A stretch of 64,000 bases of DNA from Aquila chrysaetos chrysaetos (GCF_900496995.4 NC_044006.1:41739120-41803119); one strand, 5' to 3'; counted from the stretch's first letter, positions 23,736 through 37,330 are shown. Numbers and translations: made by a program. Notes: generated from the sequence alone by a model not told the origin.

Positions 23736-26700
23736 CAGCCTCTCGAGCCGCAGCCCCGGCGGAGCGTTCCTCAGCGGGCGCCGGACGCTCCCTCCCGCTT
23801 CACGGGTTCGGGGGTTCCCTCCCCGGGGCAGTCCCTCTTCCCTGGTTACTTCCTCCCCCTGTGCCCCAGCGGCGGCGGCGGCAGCCCTCCGGCGCGTTGC
23901 TGCCGTTCCCTTCCCCGCGGCTGCTCGGCGCGCCCGGAATGGGGAAGGAGAGAGGTCTGGCTCCCGCTCCCGGCCCGGCCGTCGGGCTGTCGTGCTGCGG
24001 CGGAGGGCTCGCAGCCCGCCCGTCCGCTTCTGGGAAGGGGCGAGGTGTGCGGGGCCGCCGCAGAGCTGCGCGGGGGGTGTGGAAGTCCTCTGCTGACAGG
24101 CGTGTGTGGAAGGAAGCGGACGTCAGTCACGCCCCGTGTCCCTCTTGCTGACCGCTGCGTTAACCGCTGGTGGAAGTTTCTCCCTTTCAAGGTGTGTCAG
24201 TGGCCCGGCAGGTACCGTCGGGAGTTAAACCGCGCTGTTCTGGTGCCAGCAGGGCCTTTCCCCCCAGCGAACTGAGAAAATTAAGAAGCTTCCCTGCTAA
24301 ACAGCTGAGGCTAGTGTCATCGAAGTGAATTAAGGTGTCACTGAATCCCTGGCATGTTGTCATATCGGTCAAATACGTCTGACTATGACTGTCCACGCTC
24401 TCACAGATACGTCGGAGCATGGGAGTGGGATGATTTCTCGCCAGGAAAAGTTATCAGCAATAGTGTTAGTAGAGACTTAAAACTACCAGTGACCTTTTTT
24501 GTGTTCAAGGCTTATATTTCATGTTTTTAAACTTATTTTTTTGCTGTCCATTAAAACAAATTGTATATTCACAGTTTGGGATTTTTTTTATCTTTATGAA
24601 GAATTCATAAAAGGCTTTGCCGTCCTGAAACAATTTCAGTTTCAGTGGGAGTATCTTTCTTCTGAGAACTTCTCTTTCTGCCATGGGAACTTGTGTAGCT
24701 CTGGCCAAGCCGTTCAAATTACCCATGCTTTTCAAAATCTTCCCTCTGAAATTAAGTACTCAATTACATGGCTGGGCACCTGCTAGAATCTAGTGTAGGT
24801 CATCACCTTTCAAGACTGTTCTTTTTTTTAAACATTTTGATTGTAAGAGTTAAGGCTTGAAACATATTGCCCTTACCAGTCAGTCTTCTCATCTTTAAAG
24901 CGTTTCTGCCAACTGTCTTACGTGTTTTCCTAACTACTGTTTGTAACTCCCATTATTTGTAGATCATACCATCTGTAGTAAAATCTGCGTGAAAGGCCAC
25001 CAGAAAAAAGGAAAGCTTCTTATGCTTTCTTCTAATGGCATAGATAATTAATCATGTAAAAAAAAAAAAATTAGCCTCAGAGAGCCTTTCCAAACCATGG
25101 TATTTTCTGTGGTATTACTGTGTTCTGGAGCTTGTGATCACATGAACTCTGTGTGTGTGTTTGTTTCAGAGCTATTTTGACTGGGTGAAGCTGATCTTGA
25201 AACTTTTCAATATTTTAAGTGCTTTTACGATTTTTTTGAGGGGGAGGGTGTGATGCAGATGGGATCATTCCAGTCTGTGATTTGTTTCTTTTGTCATGGT
25301 GCCTCATTTGCACAACTTGTCCTTCTTCCCATCTTTATCCAGTCTGCTGTGGAAAAAGTGATATAAAAGTTTGTATTTTGAAGTGAAACTGAGAACACCT
25401 ATATTCCCTCAAGGGGGATGTGTATATGTTCTTTCAGAGTCACTATGATCAACGGCCTAAGTTATGTACAGGTATCTAGTGTTTGTACAGTGTGTACAGC
25501 TTCAGCTTTTCTGGAAGAAAACGAGATGATTTCTTTAGTGATGTCTGTAGAACTGAAGTTAAGAAGAGAATGGAATGATTTACCAATGATCTTTAAATCC
25601 TTGTTTTATTATTATGGTAGCACAAATGCTACATAATACCTCTCTACAACTGTAATGGTAATATTTTCAACTTAATTTGCATTCACACACAATTTTGTTT
25701 TGGGACTCAGTGCAAAATGAGCTTAACACTTGCTAATTTTGTGACAGCGTAATTACAGAGTAAGCAGAAATCCAGCAGGGTGGAGATGGGGTAGTAAGGA
25801 ACAACCAATAGTTTGTAACTTTTAATTCTTACTTGCAGAATTATCAAAGGGAAACAAATATAAGGATAATTATGGGTATACAATGTAAAAATTCAGTAAT
25901 GTGCTCCCTTTTTTGAAAAATATGGCATTACTTTTTACAGTTTGTGTAACATAACCTCTTCTTTTTTTTTTTTGTTTTTAGGTTACCAGTTAAGTGCATG
26001 AAAGTTAGAAACTAGAGTAATTCAGACTGCATGAGCAGTTCTTTCACTGATGTGCTTAGGTTCTGGTAATCTTTAATTATGTAGTCTCCTGCTTCTTTTT
26101 GCTCAAACTATTAATGTAGTGAAGATGTATGGTAATGGAGGAAGGAAGGGAGCTCTAATATATTTACTTTTCATTAAGCAACTCTTAGACAGTACCAAGA
26201 CTGCAGTGAGTACATAGTTATTAATTTCTGCATGCTCTTCTTCAAGGGTGCTTCTTAATGTATTATTTTAATGGCTCACAAGTATTGATTCAGCACCTCT
26301 TTGAGATGAGGGAATATTGTTTTCCCGTTGGTAAAATTAGTGTAATAAACAAGATGTGATCTGGGGTTGCAAAAAATAATCGATGGTGGAACAGAATTAG
26401 AATTCAAATTCTGCCTCCACGCTGTGCTGGTTTCTCCAGAAAATAATGTGAGTTGGATGTCTATATTCAGTGGCCATTACGAGTGCCGGCTGCTTCTTCC
26501 TGTCAGGTTCTGTTGAGAACATGCAGTTAAGGTCTAGTGACAAGCACAAAGCACCTTTTTTTTTTAGCCCAGTATTCACATAGCAGTGAGGCAGTGACAG
26601 ATACAGAAATCTCGTAACTATTTTGCTCTTCCTCCTCTCCTCGGTCTTTTTGCCTACTATTTCCAACTTCTGCAACAAGTGGAGGAGTGATCATATGGAT

Positions 26701-29700
26701 TTCCTTATCCCTGCTTAGCCTTGATTGATTGTTGGAGTACCGTCCACCCACTATGCTGAACAAGTAGGGGTCCTCCTGGAAAACATACTAAGTGCTCCTG
26801 TAGTTAAACATGGTGATAATAGGAATAAACACACCAGGGGATGAATTAAAGTTGCACAGGAAACTTTCTGACTTGTGAGTGCTTTACTTTGAACCTAAAC
26901 AATATTATATCTTTAATGCAAAAACAAATTCTGTCACACATGCTGGCAGGGTCATTACAGTTGCATGTCAGTGGCGCTGAAATGTTCCAGGCAGAAGCAC
27001 AGCTTGAGCTCAGGGCTAACTGCATTAGTTGGGAACAGGAGGAAGCTGTTTCTGTAAAGTTGAAGGGGAAAGGTCAGTGTGGCAATAGGCTTATTGCAGA
27101 GGATTGTTGGGATTTCACAATCCCATCCTCTGTTCTCTGCCTTGTTCAAGTGGTGGGAGGGAAACACTGGAGACAGAAACAGGGTCCTCTGGTTATGAAT
27201 TGAACTCCTGGTGGGAGGAGAAAGTAATTCTATTGCTTTCTTATCTTTCTTTTTACACCGGGGAGGTGTGTGGTGGTGTATGTAACTTCTTCATTCCCTA
27301 CTTGTGTCTCTGCACCTTCTAGATGATGCTTGAGATTTTGCAATTTAGTGAAGGAAGCCCAGCCCTAGTGTGCCTTTTCTTCCTTTGAAAAGGTATCTTC
27401 TGTCATGTTTATATGTTCAGGATCTTTTTGTGGGTGTTTGGCAAAGTGGGATGTTACTTGTGTTTGTTTTTTTTTCTTGGTGTCAAACTATTATTGGTTA
27501 TGTAGATTGTTGGAGGCCTGCTCATTTTTGTTTTTCCTTACTCTTTGATGCAGGGTCTAAGTTTTGGCTTGTCCATAGCTGAGAAGGATTTTGGAGGCTG
27601 CTTCTTCCCCAAAGGCATATTAATTCTCCTGTAACGTAAATCTGACTGGTTGCTTCAGTCATCTTGATTGGAAAAAAGAAAGAGAAATTTCTTGATTTTT
27701 TTTCAGTAATGGAGATTTAATTGGAGTTAAGAATTTTTTTTTCCAAAAGTGTTTGATGTGTCATGATCATTAGATATATGTATCATTTATATCTTTTCCC
27801 TCTTCATGACACCTGTGACTATAGTAAGGGTCCTATTGCTTTTTTTTATTCAGTTTTCCTTTCACACTTTGCAGTATGTCCAGTTTGAATCTTCTGTGTT
27901 CATATTTTAAAAGTTACGAAGATATTTGCTATGAAAATGGAATAAAACTCTTTCTCTAGTTCATATGGAACCTTATATCCAGTCCCAATATCCATTTTCC
28001 TTGTTCTACTAAACAAAAACTCCAACCTAAACAGAAGCCAATGTTCTTGCTCTAGAGGCTGTTTTCACCCAGATATTATTCAGTTTGTTTAAATGCTTAG
28101 TCATATTGTCCAAATGGCCTTTTTTCAATGTGATTCCTCTAATTTTTTCATCAAATTAATATTGTTTACCCATTTGTTTAGTTGCATCCTGGAAATAGCA
28201 TGCAGAAGAGGGCAAGGCAAGAAAACTACAAGATGGTGGATCCAGTGCATGAGTTTAATTTTGCTTACCTTTAATTTTTTGGGCATTATATTTACCCTTG
28301 ATGCCCAGAAAATGAACTGTCCTTTTTTGACCTCCTTGTCAGCTGTTGCTGGACTTGCGTCTTACATTCCCATCATAGGAAAAGCCACCTAGGTACAGCA
28401 TAGCTCTTCTTCACTGGCTGGTTCAATTTTAAAAGGATATTGTTGTTTAAAACTTTACTCTTTGATTTAAAGTATCATATTCATGTTTCCAAGGCTTTAA
28501 CGAATGCTGGGTCTTGCTGAAGAATCCATCTTTACAAGATAAACCAGGGTGATTATTGTAGACATCTTCTAAGTAGACATGTATTTACAGCTTTGGTAAT
28601 ATATATGTATTTCAATAGTAATGGAATAAGAATAGAAACAGTGAGGTGAAAAAATGCACAGAGGCATTCCTGGTAAGAAATAACCTCCAGTGATTTGAAA
28701 CATAGTTCAATTGTCTCTGCCATAAATTTGAGAGTAAGTGTCATATATGGGTGATAAAAATGGCATAGGCTATTTTTTATATACTCATTATTCACTTAGT
28801 TTGTCTTTTTCAATTAACGTGGAGTCTATCTTTCTCATCTGACTGGGTTTACGTTTCTTTCATAATCATACGTCAACAAACCACAATAGATGCAGCATAA
28901 TGTGGCATACAGTGTAAATCTTTAGGTTAATCCTTAACATTTTTTATTATAGTTCATTTGGAATCACTTTGTAACTTGATCATGATTTGTACTGGTGTGG
29001 TTTTTTCATGATATGCTTAATATGTTACAGCTTCATCTTTTCTCACCTCTTTAATGTAGAGAGAGGATGCTCAACTACTCAGCCAATGAGATTAGAGATA
29101 TATAGTCCTTGATTTTGATTTTTCTTCTTTAATTTCTTAAAATAGATGTCTTATCTGTTTACTTGATTTGAGGGGTCTTAGCAGTTTGGGTGTACTTCTG
29201 CTTTATAAATCACTAACGAAACTGTTGAGCATCAATGTTTTTCACGATACTCACTTTGTATGTGGCAACACGGCAAGAGAGCCTTGCTTTTGGGGATTTA
29301 AGCAGCTACAAACTACAGCAGTTTCTAAAGGCAGTCCTTTCCAGGACTTTGTGCTAAAAGGAATGCTCATCTACTTGTTAGGCTGGATCAATGTGATATT
29401 TTTAGATATCTTAGAGTGTCAATGACTTTTATTTTACATCATGTGTTCTGTTTATATATATATTTTTAAAAGATAATTTAGCAAACTCTGGAGAGAGACT
29501 TTTAAATATAGTTGGGAAAGAAGGGGGAGAGCAGAAGCAAAATCCTCGAATATTTCTTGATTCAAGAGGACAGGCAGTCACAGGTACTGCTTGATAATTT
29601 GTCTTCAGACCCGTTCCTTATTAATGAATTGCATGAAAACTTTGAAATCAAATTAATTAATTGCTTTCTAACGCCAGCCCGTGTAAAGCTGAAAGATACA

Positions 29701-31257
29701 CGGCAGTCTGTTTAATGTTGGTCACATTTGGACAGTGTGTGTGCGCCAATGAGCCTAGCTTGCAGCTACCTTCCAAATTTCTCTGGCCTGCCTTCCCAAA
29801 TTCTCTGGCTTGCAGCCGGCTTCTGGCTTTCTCAGTCGTTGAGGCAGAGGAGAGAGATGGGAGAAGGCTGGTGGCTGGAGGAAATGTTCTGTTGACTTGC
29901 CATTCCCTTCTTGTGTGACTGGCAGTGCATCCGCCAGGTGACCCCATGCAAGTGTCCCTTGTCAGATGACAGATGTGTGTCCAGCCCCAAAACAGGAGCC
30001 TGCATTCTCCTCGGGTCACAGACAGGGAGGGAGCTGTGTGTGTGCCCTGCTATGTGAGTGGAAACACACCTATCTCACTGCCAGTTTATAATTGTTCTCT
30101 GTCATTTGCATGGCATGAAGAAGTGACTAACTTTTTGATAGCGTGATGGACAATGTTTTGGTTATCTACAGAAGGAGGGGAGAAAGGAAGACCCAGGGCA
30201 CAGTCTTTGAGTGCCTCTATGAGAGTCCGTTTGGCCCACCCTGACCCAAAAATGAGGTACTTCTGCCCAAAGTATGTTTGTTTATTAAGTGCGACTTATG
30301 ATCACAATATTAAACCCTGTAAACAACAAAAGTGCTGTGATTTGTTATGATTAGCACTCTTTAACGCAGCACTTGCTTTGGTCTAAAAATTTACAACATT
30401 CTTGAAAAAGCCTATCTGTGTAGTTTCAGCCTTCATTAAAGAAAATAGCCCCAAAGACTTAAAACAATTAAAGACTTGCAGTGTTATCTGTTTATAATCA
30501 TGGGAGTAAGGAGAACCACAAAATGTTGTAACAATGAAAAGCAAAATAAATCATAACTTTCTTCCTTATAAAAGGAATGTAGATGAAAATGAAATTAAAA
30601 TGACCTTTCAGCTTTTGACTGTTGTATGAAATGGCAATTAAGCTTTGAACTGTATGAGCTGGTTGAAGTGGACAGAGCAAGACTGTAGCATGAATTCCCT
30701 TTTCTGTCAGTTTGTAACCTGTATTTACAGAGCAATTTGTGAGTGGATCGTATCAATTGGATCTTTCAGTTCAGCAGCTATTTTTCATTTCTGGAGGCAA
30801 ATAATTTCTCTGGGGTATGGTTCAGACAAAGTTAAAATCATGAGCTTTAAGAAACAAAGCAACAAATATGGGTATTCAAGCTATCAGGCAGTCTAACACA
30901 CAAGCTTAAAAGAAGTTAAGAAGTGTTGAATAGGTTTCCAAAGTTTATTTCTCTTTGAAATTTTAGTGTTTTCAATGGAAATAGCTGAGTCTGTGCAATG
31001 TGTGATACTAAATAACTGCTTAGTTTGTTAGAAACAAGCAATTTATCGAAAGAGATAATTTGTTTTGTTTGTTGTGTGGTAACTGATTAGTAAAAGTGCT
31101 TTTAAGTCAGAAATCCGTTCAAAGAGGTTTTCTTTTTGGAATTTATCTTTTATTGCTTTTTAAATTCCTCAGTGGACCAACTGCTACTGAAGCATGAAAG
31201 AAATGTGTACACTCAAGTGCTTCTGACTAGTAGTTTACACTTTCCTTTTCTGTGTAG

Positions 31258-31314
31258 CATTAAACTAGCAGAGGAGAGAGCAAGTTTTGGATCATCCTGG
31301 AGAAGGAAGAGCAA
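31258..31314 (+). other. Cryptic 57-nt exon candidate in intron 1 (poison-exon type)
   Basis: A branch-point-like CTGAC (31223-31227) lies 31 nt before a pyrimidine-rich acceptor (tttccttttctgtgtag|CATT), and a strong donor AGCAA|GTAAGTG follows at 31315. If spliced between exons 1 and 2 it would be read in phase 1 as three codons and then TAG. Inclusion would therefore truncate SKAP2 despite the length being a multiple of three. Usage is unproven; long introns contain many decoy exons. Confidence 0.35.
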
Positions 31315-33513
31315 GTAAGTGACTAGAATAGCAGTGAGAAATGGGTAAGTTTTGCTGCTTCTGTCTGAAGCTCACTCACTGTATGAGACTTGCATCTGTC
31401 ATACTGAAGCCCAGAGTTCTGTTCTCGTTCCAAGGTAAATCACTGTGTGGAATGTCATAGAAATTGTGTGAACGTTCCCTTATGTTAAGCCAGTGATGAA
31501 GCTTTCTCTAACAGGGACTGTTCCTTCCATACTCTTCCACAGTGTGGAAGTACAGGTAGTGAAGAGGTGATCATAACTTAGATAACTTTTTTGTTCTTGT
31601 CCAGAGGAGCTTAGGATAAGTTGCTTGTCTCACGTGCATCTGGCACATCCTGGATAGATTTACACCACCAGATCAGAAGACGGCTTGAGCAAGATATGTA
31701 ACATTCTGTGTAATTGTGAGTAGATAAGAAAATCTACAATACAGTAACGTGTAGTTTTAAGGTAAACCGCTTCTGTAGCGTCCTGTTGAAGATCATGTGT
31801 CCATCAGGTCTGTCTTCATATTTTGGGGTTGTGATGAATCAAGCTGTATGTTTTCTGGACACATGGAATTAATAGTATTCCGTGATGAGTACAGAGCATT
31901 CTGTTTGTGGAGACCTAAGCTCAGACAACTTGTTTCACAATCTCATGGGAGAGGGAAGCCATCCCAGGGATCTCTTCTCTGTAACTGCTGCCGCCGTTTA
32001 GAAACGACAAACTTGTCAAAATCATGTGCGTGCTTGCTCTCTTTCTGTGTCTCTCCTTTGCCCCTCTCCTCCAACGCATTGTCTACTTATACTGAGAATA
32101 AATGGAACATTTACTTCTGCCCCGTCCCTCCATGGCTGAAAATTCTGCATTATTTCTGCTTTTGAAGTCCAAGCTTTTCCAGAAAAGAACAGATTCTGTC
32201 ATCAATGTAGTTAGTCCTCAAATTTTTGTATCTACAGTGTATTTTAAGCCAGAAGTGGTAATTCTTGCTTATGGTAATCAACTCGGTTTCTCTTCCCCAC
32301 ATACTCCTTAATTGTGTTATCTCAACATTTGTATTTGAAAAAAGCTTTGACAGTCAGTCAAAACCTGAGACAGCAGAGTTCTCAGCTGGGTTTTGAGCTT
32401 TTCCAAGAAGTAAAGAAGCCCGCTCAGTTTAAATGAAGACTTTTGAAGCAAGTTCTGTGATTAATTGGTGTCCAAAGATTACTGTGCAAACATTGCTCCC
32501 TACTTATAAATGTGAATAATTCCCTAAGCTTTTGCATATTGCTGCCTAGGTAGAACTTTGAAGCTGCTATCTAATTTTTGAAATAAATATGTAAAAGTAT
32601 GAAGGAACAAATATTTAATTGGCCTGTCCCTCCCAGAGTGAAAGGTTGATCTGTACTGGAAAATCCTGTTGGGTTTCACTGAGAGGAAAAACCATTGATG
32701 GTTTTGTTTTTTGCCCTCAGTAGTAAAAGTATCACTTTTTTTGGCCTAAGTTTTGTGGTTGGTCAATGTCTTTGGATTGCGTGGGTCCTTATTTGCCTGA
32801 TCGATCGGCAATTCCAATAATTGGAATTTATGAAGATTTACAAATTTTCTGTGCATTAGGACAAAATGTTTCTAGGGATGTTTGGTGTACAGCTAGTGGC
32901 TGTTAGGGGTGTGTCTGGAGGATTCATTAATACACATGTTAAGTGCCTTTCCTTCTGTCCTTTTAAAGAAGGAATGCCATGGAACTGAGTATGGGTCTCC
33001 CTCCTTCAGGACTTCTTTGGAAAATGTAATGGGGAAGGTTCTCTGTCTTATGGGGAGGGGGAACAATATTATTCTTCAGAACTCTAAAATACTTCAAAAA
33101 AACCAAAAGAAGATTGTTGCCACACTTTGTGAAGGCAGCAATCTAAATAATAATCTGGTAAATTATTTTTAAAGAACAACATCTTTGTAATAGCTATACT
33201 AGTGTTCTCAAAGAGTAACTTCTGACTTAATTTGTTTTCTTGCAGCCTGTAATATAAATTGGGATGTGTTTCTGTTTAACTTCTGTTTTATAAAGAAAAA
33301 AGCAGGCAATTAAGGTTTTTAAGTTAGGAAATCTGCAGTAAATATTCATTTAATATTGTTTGCATGCAAAAGTTTACATTTTAAAACATTTGAGTACTTC
33401 ATTGGCTGTTTTGTATTTCTTTATGAAAATGGAGCGTCTCATCTGATTTGAAAAGTTACAGGACTAAAATAATACTATCCATATCTATTTGCATCTACAC
33501 AGATTGAGCCAAA

Positions 33514-33530
33514 GTGTGTGTGTGTGTATG

Positions 33531-33561
<31 letters not shown>

Positions 33562-33563
33562 AT
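33514..33563. repeat. Compound GT/TA microsatellite
   Basis: A GT tract (about 33514-33528), then TA repeats to about 33547, then a second GT tract to 33563. Alternating purine-pyrimidine sequence, probably polymorphic in length. Confidence 0.92.
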
Positions 33564-34570
33564 GGAGGAGTGGGCAGGCACCATGTGGGGGTGTTTGTTA
33601 CTTAGGTATGCTTTCCCTTATTCAATGAACAGTTATTATCCACACAGCTGAGAAATTTAAGATGCAGGATTTTTTGGTCATATTTCTACTTCTCAGTTTT
33701 CAGGATAATCATCTGTTGACTGGTAACTATAAGAAACTTTTACAGTTAAGTTTTCACAATTGTTTTTGTTAATCAAGAAAACATACTACTGGAGGAGTTG
33801 TACTCCCCCAAATTCTCAGTTGCTGCATTGTTTTTATCCTATGGAATGGATATTTACTGTATTACAGAGAACCATGGTAACTTTTGTGGAATGCTTTGAT
33901 TCTACATGACTATATAAATGTATCTTCTGTATAAGAATTAAAAATTGCAGTGCAGGTTAGAGCCTTAGTTTGTGATTCTACAAGTGCAGGTATGCCTAAC
34001 TTCAAGTACACGCTTGAACTTGACTCCTTCGATATGGTTATTGTGCCTACCTAATTGTTTGCAGGATCAAGGCTTTGGATATGAACTTTTAGTCAAGTAG
34101 GGAGTTCTGAGACAATTGTGAGAACATTTGAAAATAATGTAACCAGTAAGTGGCCTGTATTAGTAGCTGGGTAGATGTTACTGCTGAAATAATGAATTAC
34201 TCAACCATTTTTGTAACTTGAACTTCTGAAATAACATGGCAGTAATAGGTGCATAAAAGCTATTTCCATGTTTTAGCTTTATCCCTTACTTTAGGTGATG
34301 GAAATTAATTGTTATAGTACTGCAATTTATTAGGACTTATGTGGCATAATTAAGTGAGCAAGAATCAAATGTCACCATAGGATTTGCTGTGCTAAGCATA
34401 AGTAGATCAGAGAACAAATGTATCCCATTTAGAATCTGAAATGTCCGTTAACTACTCTGTGTGTAGACTTGAAAATAATTTTCTCAGTTTTTTCACAGTC
34501 ATATCAGGACAAGCTCATTACAGCAGTATTTATCTTTTTTTGAGGTGTATTTTTTTTCTTCTTTATTTAG

Positions 34571-34676
34571 ACGTTGACACGTTTATTTCCCAAACGCTAA
34601 AGGGAGAAAATCTATCCAGGAAAGCAAAAGAAAAAAGGGAAGTTCTTCTTAAGAAGATAAAAGATGTTAAGGCAAG
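34571..34676 (+). CDS. SKAP2: SKAP2 coding exon 2 (dimerization helices)
   Basis: 106 nt. The acceptor follows a pyrimidine tract (ttcttctttatttag|ACG) and the donor is AAG|GTAAGT at 34677. With the carried-over G it encodes residues 17-51, DVDTFISQTLKGENLSRKAK and EKREVLLKKIKDVKA, leaving two bases for codon 52. This lysine-rich helical stretch is the homodimerization region of SKAP-family adaptors and is the most conserved part visible here (KGENLS.KAKEKRE is nearly identical to human). Confidence 0.97.
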
Positions 34677-35660
34677 GTAAGTGAGCTTCGTGGCTTTAAT
34701 ATATTATGAAGTGACTTACTGATAACTTAAGTTTTTACAATCTTTTAATAACCATTAACAATGTTAACAATTAAAAATCTGTCTAGGTCCTGATTTTGTC
34801 AAATATCTGCATGGGTTCAAGTCTTTATATCTCTTGAAGCTGTTACAATTTAGTAAAAAATGGGAACATAAGTATTTGTCCTGTTTGAATTGCTGTAATA
34901 TTCTGAACCCTGATTGCAAGCTGGGTGGGTAGAGCTTGCCTTCACCTCTGCTTTGGTAAGATTCATTAAAATACGAGAAATATAATGCATTGAGAATATG
35001 AATGAGCTTCCTGTCACCATACTCAGCTGGTGTAAAACAGCATAATTCAATGTTGAGTTTGCTTTGCTGTTTATTCTGTTGTTTAACTCCGTAATAGAAG
35101 ATTGAAACATAACTGGAAACTATTTATAGATCATAAGTTTGTTTCAGCAGTGTTAAAATAGTGAAGTACTATGACAGACCAAGTAGAGGGCTGTGGTTTG
35201 TTCTTTGTTTTGTTTTTTTTAAATATTGGGTATGATTTGAGACTCTGTTCTATTGTGTTTTAATTTCACTCAAACAATTCAGCTAAAGAGATTTGGCTGT
35301 AGTTTTATTTGCACTACAAAATTTTCTTTGCAAAATCTCTTTTCTTACAACTCTAATCAACTAGGATATAATCTAGTACTTGCTGTTCTTTTCCCATTGT
35401 TATTTCCAAAGTGTTTTTCTACTGATCAGTCCTGTGTGATGTCACCTAACCTTTCCTTTGATGACACACTCCTGCCTCTATGGCAACTTGTTTACAGTTT
35501 CAAAGACAGCACAATCATCTGGTGAGAGCATCATTCTCTATATCACACTTAACTGCAGGAAGACATGAGATGTGTCCCAAAATCTTGTGATTGAAGATTT
35601 GTGTGCTTTTGATACAGACTGTAAATGCTTAGAGGAGAATAATAATAATAATTTATATAC

Positions 35661-35691
<31 letters not shown>

Positions 35692-37073
35692 AAGGAACCA
35701 GGATTTTCTTTCTGTTTTCTTTGTGCTTTCCCTTTTGGATTATTGAGCTCACTGGGACTATACAGATGACTTGCAGATACAGTCAAATACTGACTTTTTT
35801 CTTCAGTATTAGGACTCAACTATGTTTTTTTGGATGATGAAATATCAAAGGAGGGAACCTGCAGTTATAAGCACAGTTGACATTGAATCCTTTGCTATTC
35901 ACTTACGTGACCCCATGATTTCATGTCTTATTTTAATTTCTAATTCCTTCCTTGTCTCATGTAATATTATTCACTGTTAACAGCGTTTTGCTTTTCATGC
36001 AGGCTACAAAATAAATGCATATTGTAGTCATCTTTGATTTTCACATCCCACATATCGGGCTGTGCCTAACTGTTACTGCCACTTGCTATGCAGGATTTCT
36101 GAGCTTTGGCCTTTTATTTCTGTTTGCATTTCTCAGTTTCTTATCCCTAGACCCTTCCTTTGTCTCCTGCTCATTACTTGTAAGCATCTCCTTACTGACT
36201 AACCTGATACATGCACTACTGCTTATTGTCTGTAAAGATGGTCTTGCCAGCTGCATTTTATTTGCTGGTTATTTCTGGTGAAATCCTCTTCTTTTCACAT
36301 AAACTCTAGTCCATGCATGCTTCTTGAGATGTCATTTTACATAACTCTGTCCTGATTATTTATCTTCATCAAACTGTATCCTATGATTATTTTTGTTTTT
36401 GAAATACCAAGATTTATCTCTGAAGAAACAGTATTTTTTTCCTCTGGGATGACAGAATTCTTTTTTTTTTAGGCATTAAATAAGTTGAGATCTCTTATTT
36501 GACAATCATTTTTTTTTTAATTTAGGCATTCATGAACTTCTAAATTTCTAGTTAATAATTAATACTTTTTCATTTGGATTTCATAAATTAGTGCAACTAA
36601 AACCACTATTTGTGGATTTTTTCCAGCTGACCTACTGTGTTATTTTTAAAGTATGCTTAGTGGCTATTACGTGTGCACAAAACTGCTTGAAATATATCAT
36701 CATCTGAAATTTTATATAACGTTTAGAACTTACTGAAATATATTAACATTTATTACTAAAATTAAAGATGCTTTTGTATGTTTAAGATACCTGAGTAGAT
36801 GTATATTCCTAGAAAAGGCTGCTCTATCTGAGTTTGGTTTTGTTCAAGTCTTCCTTGAAGTGACTGGGCATTCTCTCAACTGCAAAGGCAAAAGAAAAAC
36901 TGACTGAATATTGTAGCCAAAAATAAAGACTTTAAAATTAAGGAAAACTTGCAGCGCTAAGTTTCAACTACAAAGCTTGTTGAAAACTAGTAATTGTTCT
37001 ATGCTATGTTCTAGTTCTGTGGATTTGCAAGCATGCATTGATTGCTTTATGTTGTTTCTTCTTCTTTTTGCAG
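34677..37073 (+). other. SKAP2: SKAP2 intron 2
   Basis: About 2.4 kb, GT...AG. AT-rich with a short TA/poly-T stretch near 35655-35695. The open frame at 36015-36281 is low-complexity and hydrophobic and has no splice support. No transposon recognised. Confidence 0.9.
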
Positions 37074-37099
37074 TTATCCTCAAGAATTCCAGGATAAAG
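37074..37099 (+). CDS. SKAP2: SKAP2 coding exon 3 (26-nt microexon)
   Basis: Only 26 nt, between cttctttttgcag and a GTAAAT donor at 37100. It completes Ser52 and encodes YPQEFQDK (residues 53-60) plus one base. The QEFQDK hexapeptide matches human SKAP2 exactly. Since 26 is not a multiple of three, skipping it would shift the frame of everything downstream. Tyr53 occupies the position of a tyrosine in the human protein (YLQEF). Confidence 0.95.
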
Positions 37100-37103
37100 G
37101 TAA

Positions 37104-37330
37104 ATCTCGTGCTGCCTGTTTTCTTTCTCCGCCCCCCCTCCGGTGTATTTTTGCCCACCGACAGACTCTCGGTGGCATAAGCAGAAGATGCTGGTTGTTG
37201 CAGTACTGGGCTGTGCCCGGGTTGCCTCTCAAGGCCGAGGGGGCTGGCTCCCCCTGCTGAGGAACGCAGGGAAAAGCTTCCCTGTTGCAAAGTTCTCGCT
37301 AAACCATCGCTCAAAGCTAGGTCCCGTTCC
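37104..37330. promoter_or_regulatory. CpG-enriched block at the start of intron 3
   Basis: About eleven CpG in 230 bp, against almost none in the surrounding intron, starting a few bases after the exon 3 donor. It includes a small hairpin-capable inverted repeat (CCACCGA at 37155-37161, TCGGTGG at 37169-37175). It could be a regulatory element or a splicing-enhancer zone for the microexon. No promoter motif is clear. Confidence 0.35.

Larger units (their letters stand above)
22950..24160 (+). promoter_or_regulatory. SKAP2: CpG-island promoter of SKAP2
   Basis: CpG dinucleotides are dense across this 1.2-kb stretch and sparse on both sides, and the GC content is far above the AT-rich surroundings. 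Core and proximal motifs all lie before the exon 1 start codon at 23523: two CCAAT boxes, an ETS-like ACTTCCGG (23042-23049), YY1-type sites, a CACGTG E-box, a TATA box, an NRF1-type palindrome and several GC boxes (for example 23363-23371 and 23421-23432). The motif order reads as a plus-strand promoter. The 3' half of the island covers exon 1 and the start of intron 1. Island limits are judged by eye. Confidence 0.93.
23572..34570 (+). other. SKAP2: SKAP2 intron 1
   Basis: About 11 kb with canonical GT...AG ends. The first 590 bp belong to the CpG island. The remainder is AT-rich. It holds a 20-G run, the pseudoexon at 31258, a GT/TA microsatellite at 33514, and a GC-richer patch at about 29730-30060 without recognisable content. 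I saw no LTR or CR1 copy. Confidence 0.9.

Noticed and set aside
23572..24275. Open frame continuing 235 codons past SKAP2 exon 1
   Set aside because: It reads through a canonical donor (GTAAGG) into GC-rich intron and contains the G20 run. SKAP2 sequence resumes in phase only at exon 2.
26722..26729. TGATTGAT, a PBX-HOX type site, in SKAP2 intron 1
   Set aside because: An eight-base match is expected about once in a window of this size, and nothing else supports an enhancer there.
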